From: Rattus norvegicus
Taxonomy: Eukaryota > Chordata > Mammalia > Rodentia > Muridae
DNA: 64,000 bases
Direction: 5' to 3'
Assembly (NCBI RefSeq): GCF_036323735.1
Contig: NC_086023.1
Coordinates: 16,045,501 to 16,109,500, forward strand
Part shown: one piece after another, positions 56,724 through 64,000 of the stretch
Layout: every line of letters begins with the position of its first letter
Numbering within the stretch: the stretch's first letter is position 1
Notes under the pieces: generated by a model
Database searches by the model: none
What the model was told of the DNA's origin: nothing
Seen by the model: only the letters and a program-made list of their open reading frames with translations
Position numbers and translations under genes: made by a program

Positions 56724-56927
56724 TTATGCTTCCTGGTCCTCCATAGCCAATCTATGATAATGAATCTGTTTGCGTTTAGCTGTTAAATCATCTATTTATC
56801 GCTTTATGAAGCCTGTAAGTCTATTAAGGGCCCAGGGACCAAAAGAGATAAGCAAAAACAACCCTACTAGTGGTCCCAAAATGGAAGGTAATAAGTGGTA
56901 AGTCATGGGAGTTGAAAACCAATTCTC

Positions 56928-56976
<49 letters not shown>

Positions 56977-58697
56977 CCTCCCTCCCTCCCTCTTTTCTAA
57001 GCATTCTCTAACCTTTTTCATAGTCTCTTTCATCATGCCTGTCTTGTCTACATAGAAGCAGCACTCCTCTTTGAGTGACCCACAGAGTCCTCCTTGAAAA
57101 AAAAAAAGCAGACCAAGTCCTCTGTGATTCTGAATGACCACTTCTGCAAGGGAAGAGAGGGAGTCAGAAAGGTCATTGACCCTTTCATGGAGTCTTTGGA
57201 CATCAGCATCAATGGTAGCGCTGAGTTCTTGGTACCTGGGTTTAGAGAGAACTAGTGAAGAGATACCTGTCCCTGCTCCAACGGCACCAAGGCAGAGGAG
57301 CACTGATATGGTTATGGCAGAAATGGGTTCTCATCGTTGACGGAACAAAGCAGAGGGTAGGTCAGAAGACTGATCCCAGAGATGAAAAAATTCCTCTTCA
57401 TGGTAATAGATTATTCGAGGGACTAATTGTATAAGAATACAAAAGAACTTTTGGGGGAGAAACCCTCAGTTGAAAAGGAAGGAGTAAGGCCATCGAGGCA
57501 AACCCACTAGGCATCATTAGGGGGCTGAAGGTATTGGCTGTTTTTATCAGGGGCAAGGGTGAGATTACAAAGGTGGGCATACTGTGAAGGGGGAGTTATA
57601 AGGGTGACACAAAGACCCAATCCAGAGACCTGGGTGAGGGACAAATCATTCCACTCTCCGGGTTGCTAGCAGCAATGTTGAGAGTCATTGGTGGGAAAAA
57701 ATGTACCAGGAATAGCGGTTCCGTGTTAGAAGAGTGGCTGAGAGTGATAACATAGCCAGAAATTATCCATAAGTTCAGGGAGAGGTATCATTAAACCTAA
57801 GAAAGGTTCGATTTAGTAGGGTAAGAATGAGGTTCTTTCAACAGGTGGAGAAGGGGCTAGCAGGGTGCGAACATGGTTGGCAGATCACTGCGGTTTTTTA
57901 GGAGGTAAGAATGGAGGTACAGAGATGGTATTCGGCCCAATTGGTATTGGCCTGGAAGAATGGACGGATTCCTTGAGAAGTTTTATGGTAAAAGTCAGAC
58001 CTGTGTCTGTCCCACGAGAAGTCATGTGTCCAGTCTTTGTCCTTTGCCTGGTCTGTGAGTTTAATATTTAAGGTAAGACACCAGTACAAGGTGGAAAGCT
58101 CACAGAGACGATTGTGGTTGATATAGTTAGAGGGGTGAGAGAAATTCCTAGACACTGTGATGTAATCCGAGAGGAGGATGGTTCCCAATAAGTTGTTCCC
58201 ATGGTCTCACATCCCCAGGTGGCACAATAATAATCTGACTCGCTGCCATATTTATTATGGGAAGCGCGACCTCTGTGATATCCAGGGCACACATGAAAGC
58301 CAGTGGCCTGGAGCAAGGTGCTTCTTATTACATTGTCGCAGCCAGGCTTGACAGACCTGAGGACCAAAATGAACAAATCTTGGGCCTGATTATATTGAGT
58401 GTGGGGTATATTATCCTCTGGGCTGACTTGTGTCTCACCAGAGATGGACAATTGATTGGGTGATGGGTGGTTGGTTTGTTGAGGGACAAACCCTATTGCC
58501 CCGGAGCCTGATCTGAAAGAGGGGGCCAGAGGCTGCCCCCGTGGGGAGTTTCCCGACTTCTGTGGTGGCAGGCAGCGTAATTGGCTATCAGTTTTGGATT
58601 TATACTCACTCACCCAATGTCGGCCTTTAAGGCAGCGGTGGGAACAAAGTAGTTGGCAGAGCCCATATTGGGGGAACATTACCTTGTCCCTCAATTG
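56724..58697 (-). pseudogene. Gammaretrovirus-like env, broken
   Basis: Old retroviral env in minus orientation. The surface subunit (SU) is mostly one frame at 58,694-58,068 (with [10 protein letters not shown]), and overlaps another frame at 58,188-57,898, showing a frameshift. Part of the SU C-terminus lies at 57,580-57,398. The transmembrane subunit (TM) starts near 57,303 with a fusion-peptide-like GAVGAGTGI, and carries the QNHRG immunosuppressive-type segment and the CX6CC cysteine motif (GGLCGSLKEECC). A (CT)n/(CCCT)n tract at 56,931-56,993 breaks the C-terminal part of the ectodomain. The membrane anchor and tail continue to a stop at 56,724-56,726. The SU start and everything upstream is cut off at an L1 fragment. 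No gag or pol is present. Confidence 0.88.
56931..56993. repeat. (CT)n-(CCCT)n microsatellite within env TM
   Basis: About 20 CT units followed by CCCT units, lying in the TM reading frame as an Arg-Glu/Gly-rich run. Confidence 0.97.
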
Positions 58698-59313
58698 GAG
58701 CTCTTCTTTGAGAAAATCACCAAGATAGATAAACCTTTAGCCAGACTTACCAGATGGCACAGAGAGATTATCCAAATTAACAGAATCAGAAATGAAAAGG
58801 GAGATATAACAACAGAATCTGAGGAAACTAAAAAAAGTCATCAGATTCTACTACAAAACCCTAGATTCAACAAAACTGGAAAATCTGGATGAAATGGACA
58901 ATTTTCAAGAAAGATAGAAGTCGCCAAAATTAAATCAGGATCGACAAACCATCTAATCTGTCCCATAACTCCTAAAGAAATAAAAGCAGTTATTAAAAGT
59001 CTCCCAACCAGAAAAAGCCCAGGACCAGATGGATTTAGTGAAGAATTCTATCCAACCTTCATAGAAGAACTAAAACCAATATTGTCCAAACTATTCCACA
59101 AAGTAGAAACAGAAGGAACACTGCCAAGTTCCTTCTATGAAGCTACAATTACACATATACCTAAACCACACAAAGACCCAATAAAGAAAGAAAACTTCAG
59201 ACCAATTTCCCTTATGAATATCGACACAAAAATACTCAATAAATTCTTGCAAGCAATCAAAGAACACACCAAAACATCCATCATGATCAAGCAGGCTTCA
59301 TCCCCGGGATGCA
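58698..59313 (+). mobile_element. L1 ORF2 RT fragment
   Basis: Sense L1 ORF2 from the [16 protein letters not shown] block, through [10 protein letters not shown] and [12 protein letters not shown], to [13 protein letters not shown] and SPGCS. Both ends are truncated within ORF2 and no 3' UTR follows. The left end is joined directly to the ERV env. No duplication found. Confidence 0.9.
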
Positions 59314-59450
59314 GTCATTTATTAATTTTACTTGTAATTATTATTCTCAAACATTTTTCATAAACATTTTTTTTAGACTTTAGACTGGTGAATTGTATAG
59401 TAAGTCACATATACCCACAGCATTGCTGCCTCTACTACTGTCCAAGAACA

Positions 59451-61303
59451 TTTTTATTTATTTTTTTATTGGTTATTTAATTCTTACATTCCAAATGTTG
59501 TTCCCTATCCCAGTTTCTCCTCCACAAACCCCTATCCCATCCCCCTCCACTCTGCCTTAATGAGGGTGCTCCCCCTCCTACCCACCCATTCAGGTCTCAC
59601 CACTCTAGCATCCCCTATGCTGGAGCATTGAGTCTCCACAGGAACAAGGGTCTCCCCTCCCATCGATGCCAGTATGTCAATCATCTGCTGCATATGCAGC
59701 TGAAGCCATGGGTCCCCACATGTGTACTCTTTGGTTTAGTCGTTTAGTTCGTGGGAGGTCTGGGGGGGACTGGTTCATTGATATTATTGTTCTTCCTATG
59801 GGGTCGTAATCCCCTTCACCTCTTTAGTCCTTCCCCTAAATCTTCCATTGGTGTCCCTGTGCTCAGTCCAATGGTTAGCTGTGAGCATCTGCATCTGTCT
59901 TAGTCAGGTGCTCACAGAGCCTCTCAGAGGAGTGCCATACCAGGCTTCTGTCTGCATGCACATTTTGACATCAACAATAGTGTCAGGCATTGGTGTCTTC
60001 AGATGGAAAGAATATTTAGGTGGGGCAGTCTCTGGATGGCCTTTCCTTCAGCCTCTGATCCATTTTTTCCCTGTGTTTCCTTTAGAAATGGACAATTCTG
60101 GGTTAAAATCTTTTAGATCAGTTAGTGGTACCATCCCTCCACTGAGGGCCATGACTACTGAAGGTCATCTCTTCAGGTTATATCTCCCTATTGTTAGGTA
60201 TTTCCGATAATGCCATCCAGATTAGGGTCTGGGAGCCTCTCACTTCCCTGGCCTATGGGACATTTTAGTGGCTACCCTCAGTTCCCCATTCCCCACTGCT
60301 ACATATCTCCCTTCAATTTCCTGACCTTCTGTTCTCCGCATCCCATTTCCTCCCACACCTGATCCTTCCCCCCCTTTCACTCCTCTCTCCTCTTTCCATC
60401 CCAAGTTCATCCTCCCTCTACCCCCCCATGATTTTTTTGTTCATTTTCTAAGTAAGACTGAAGCATCCACACTTTGGTCTTCCTTCCTCTTGAGCTTCAT
60501 ATGGTCTGTGAGTTTTATCATAGGTATTCTAAGCTAGGTCAACTATTGACTAATGGAACTCATAAAACGGAAACACTTCTGTAAGGCAAAGGACACTGTC
60601 AATAGGACAAAATGGCAACATACAGATTAGGAAAAGGTTTTTTACCAACCCTACATCTAAAAGAGGACTAATATCCAATATATACAAAGAACTCAAAATG
60701 GTAGACTCAAAAAAAGCAAATCACCCTATTAAAAGATGGGGTGAGAGCTAAACAAAGAATTCTAAACTGAGGAATATCAAATGGTTGCAATGCACCTAAA
60801 GAAATGTTCAGCATCCTTAGTCATCAGGAAAATTCAAATCAGAATGACCCTGAGATTCCACTTCATAGAAGTCAGAATGGCTAAGATCAAAAACTTAGGT
60901 GATAGCAGATGTTGGTGAGGATGTGGAAAAAAAGGAACACTCCCCCATTGCAGGTGGGACTGAAAGATGGTACAACCACTCTGGAAAACAGTCTGGAAAT
61001 TCCTAAAAAATTGGAAATAGTTTCATCTGAGGATCCAACTATACCACTCCTGGGCATATAAACCAAAAGACATTCCAAGATATAACAAGAACATATGCTT
61101 TACTATGTTCATAGCAGCCTTATTTACAATACCCCAAAGGTGGAAGCAACTCAGATGGAGGAATAAATACAGAAACTGTGGTAGATTTACACAATGGAGT
61201 ACTACTCAGCTGTTAAAAACAATGCCTTCATGAAATTCACAGGCAAATAAAATATCATCCTGAGTGAGGTAACTCAGTCACAAAAAATCACAAATATTGT
61301 GTA
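59451..61303. mobile_element. Old L1 with internal inversion (twin-priming pattern)
   Basis: The 3' UTR (59,451-60,545) is on the minus strand with its A-tail side at 59,451-59,470. Directly beyond it the ORF2 C-terminal segment (60,554-61,303) is on the + strand. In the L1 map the inverted segment ends close to where the 3' UTR segment begins, and the truncated upstream end lies at the junction. That is the arrangement produced by twin priming. No clear target duplication was found. Confidence 0.7.
60554..61303 (+). pseudogene. Inverted L1 ORF2 C-terminal segment
   Basis: Begins with MELIKRKHFCKAKDTV-like text, passes through TSKRGLISNIYKELK-like text, NKWQHT (broken) and EEXQMVAMHLKKCSA-like text, and ends near SVTKNHKY. 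Many stops. Confidence 0.8.
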
Positions 61304-63588
61304 TTTTTCTCTTTGAAAGGCAAAGTAATGTTTAACCATTATAAAGGACTTGGGCATTTCAGAATGGGTTATAACAAACTGAAATGTGTCCCACAGGACA
61401 CTGCAGGTCTCTCAGTGGTGAATAGAGCTACCCTGAAGAGTCTAAAGCTGATCTTTTTTCTAACACACTAATGTGTTAAAAAAAAAAAAAAAGGTAAAAT
61501 AATTGTGAACCAAGAAGCAACAAAGGCATCAGTTGTTATTTGGGCTAGTGGATGTATATGTTTAAATCCCACAAAGTTTAAAAACACTCTCCCTCAGAGA
61601 AAACAATTCAAATGGTGAAGAATTCTAATGTACCTATAACTGACTTTAATACAAACCCTATAAAATTTCAACTGGGAGAAACTAAATATCATTACACATT
61701 TTTATAATCATTCTCCATGTCTTTAGAAATATAAAATATTCATATCTTTTTTTCACCAAAGGAAGAAATTATCTTAAACTTACTAGACACTAAGAATCCA
61801 CATTTCCCTCTTTTCTCCACACAAAATGCAAAAGAGTAAGAAATGGTCCCCACTTAAGGAAATAGACAACCTTCCTTCATAAGTTCCAGAAAAATTATAG
61901 GTCAAAATATTAAAAGAGATATGGGAGAAATAAAATCCGCTGTTTTCTTAATACCACAGGAGATAAAAGCAAATTGTAGCCAAATATAAAATAATAATAT
62001 CCTTTGAAACAAGAGGTACTAATGGATTCAGACCTATCATAGAGGGCTTCCAAGAAAACAGGCTCATAATCCTTTGAGCCAGCATACAAAAGACTAATTA
62101 CCTATAAAAAAGAAATTTGTACATGAACCAGAACCCATACATTATAAGTAATAAACCCCTTGATTCCTATGGTACCTGATCTCCATATATTATTATCTAA
62201 ATACGGTCTATATATGTAGTCTATTTTTCAGTATTAGATATTCATTCTTACTTGAAAAGCATCCCTGTGGCATCAAAGAGCAAATTTTTGTTTGATTTTT
62301 ATATGGGATGAAATGTCAATATACTTGTACTATGATGCTATGAAAGCCCTATTGGTAGCAAATAAAAGTAACTTGCCTTAAGATTTACATTTCTAACAAC
62401 AGAAAGAACAAATGAATTTGATTGGTCTGGTAAAAACACTTACACTCAATGGCAATTGACAATTGTGGAACACAGGGGAAAGTTTCTAATCTCTGAGTTC
62501 TAATTTGTAAGAATTTTAATTGTGACTTGACAAGTATTTTTATGCTTCTAAACACTGCTTCAGCCCATACTTAGCATTTCAAGAAGAAACAAGGCCCCTG
62601 AGTCCTTGTCTGGTGGCCCTGATCAATCAATGATTCCACTTATGTGGTGGGAAAAATAATACACTGGTGTATTCTCACCCTTTCCTTGTGTGTTACACAA
62701 TGGACAGGGGTATAACATGTATTTTTCTCAAAATTTTAAAGCAGAATCACAGAACATGCATTTTTGTCCTGAGTTTATTCGAAATAAGCAAATGTTATTT
62801 TGTTCTGTATCATATGATTCCTGTCTCAAAAATAAAATCATTTAATTAAACTAAGAAAGGCTAGAAATCATCAAGAGACAAAATCCAACATTCCTAGCAG
62901 ATAACTAAATACCAAGATGTTGGAGTTATGTGGAATGATCAAAGAGAGACACTGGAGGATTCAATTAAATTCATTAAAGGAGCAGGGGTAGGGGGGCAAC
63001 CTCAACACACAGAACCCAAGAAACCTTTCAGAAGCATGTTTATTGACTGTTATACAAAAAACTATTTTTAGATAAACCAAGTTCCCCACACCAGAGCCTC
63101 TGGTCTAATCCATATGTCTCTTGAAGGAACATATCACCTCTGCATCCCAACTTTTCTTGTGTACTGTTCGCAGTGCTCAATAGTACAACACTTCCTGGTT
63201 ATCAAGTGTCTTGTGACTAAGATCTCACAAAAGCTATAAAGATCCTTTAGAGAAACAAATCTATACACCCAAGAAAATGAGCACTATTTTTATAATGATT
63301 TTCTTCAAAACATAATTACATCTAAAAACAATTACTTCAGTCAGACATTTATACCAGATACAATGACTCTATGAAATTTCCCCCTACACCTGCGTACTAT
63401 GGTGATTCCCTTGAAGATTGCACATGCATACCCAGGTTCTTCTATTAGGAGCTTTTCTATCCCCAAAATAAAACAAGACAAAACAATCAAACATAAACAA
63501 TTAAGAGGAAACTTAGTTCTAAGAGGTATTGTTAAAACTAAATTCCAAAATACTTAATTGCCTAGCCATTATATAAGAAAATGATTCC
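61304..63588. other. No gene recognised
   Basis: AT-rich, with an A-run at 61,475-61,490. The stretch 62,985-63,560 has LTR-like texture, but I could not find termini or duplications. No coding resemblance. Confidence 0.45.
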
Positions 63589-64000
63589 AAGTGGATCAAG
63601 GACCTCCACATCAAACCAGACACACTCAAACTAATAGAAGAAAAACTAGGGAAGCATCTGGAACACATGGGCACTGGAAAAAATTTCCTGAACAAAACAC
63701 CAATGGCTTATGCTCTAAGATCAAGAATCGACAAATGGGATCTCATAAAACTGCAAAGCTTCTGTAAGGCAAAGGACACTGTGGTTAGGACAAAACGGCA
63801 ACCAACAGATTGGGAAAAGATCTTTACCAATCCTACAACAGATAGAGGCCTTATATCCAAAATATACAAAGAACTCAAGAAGTTAGACCACAGGGAAACA
63901 AATAACCCTATTAAAAAATGGGGTTCAGAGCTAAACAAACAATTCACAGCTGAGGAATGCCGAATGGCTGAGAAACACCTAAAGAAATGTTCAACATCTT
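63589..64000 (+). mobile_element. Young L1, 5'-truncated, running off the window
   Basis: Starts abruptly at TCCAAGTGGATCAAGG in the C-terminal third of ORF2. The ORF2 frame stays open for all of the 412 bases present (SKWIKDLHIKPDTLK... to KKCSTS). It is nearly identical, in inverted orientation, to 8,938-9,352 and lacks the A-run slip found there. The 3' end and any duplication are outside the window. Confidence 0.93.

Overview
This window is mammalian nuclear DNA from a murid rodent, most likely rat. The evidence is several LINE-1 (L1) copies with rat-type ORF1 and 3' UTR sequence, including ORF1 that opens MARGKRRNPSNRNQDYM, the C/G-rich 3' UTR tract, and a GC-rich 5' UTR. Rodent-only repeats (B1, B4, URR1-like) support this. 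I found no exon of a host protein-coding gene, no host RNA gene and no CpG-island promoter outside L1. It reads as an AT-rich, L1-rich, SINE-poor gene desert built from nested retrotransposons.

Layout. 1-6,845: two old + strand L1s head to tail; the first is split by a 915-bp LTR (696-1,610) with a perfect 6-bp target duplication. 7,676-11,930: a young minus-strand L1 derivative in which a large internal deletion fuses ORF1 in frame to the 3' part of ORF2 (one 587-codon ORF), preceded by two 5' UTR copies. It sits in the A-rich tail of an older, nearly full-length minus-strand L1 (11,938-17,757). 17,760-18,753: + strand L1 3' UTR pieces, one with a perfect target duplication. 18,768-32,279: mostly unremarkable AT-rich DNA with microsatellites, B4 and B1 SINEs, an ancient L1, an ERV remnant with its LTR, and a URR1-like DNA transposon. 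32,294-33,293: a 5'-truncated L1 that carries about 205 bp of non-L1 sequence between its own 3' end and a second A-rich tail, all inside a 14-bp target duplication; this looks like a 3' transduction. 33,390-42,412: one unclassified rodent repeat, microsatellites and unique DNA. 42,413-47,225: an old L1 with its 5' end but no 3' end, then older L1 scraps. 49,369-52,446: a 5'-truncated minus-strand L1. 54,983-58,697: the 3' part of a minus-strand gammaretrovirus-like ERV (broken env, a second env tail, polypurine tracts, LTR), itself hit by a 422-bp L1. 58,698-61,303: an L1 RT fragment, then an L1 inverted in the twin-priming pattern. 63,589-64,000: the start of a young + strand L1 that runs off the window.

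Nothing here works together as a pathway. The biology is retrotransposition: insertion, 5' truncation, inversion, transduction, internal deletion and decay. The most informative objects are the ORF1-ORF2 fusion element, the candidate 3' transduction and the doubled env tail. Family names come from recognition of sequence, not from a repeat-library search. Boundaries without a stated target duplication are approximate, often by tens of bases.
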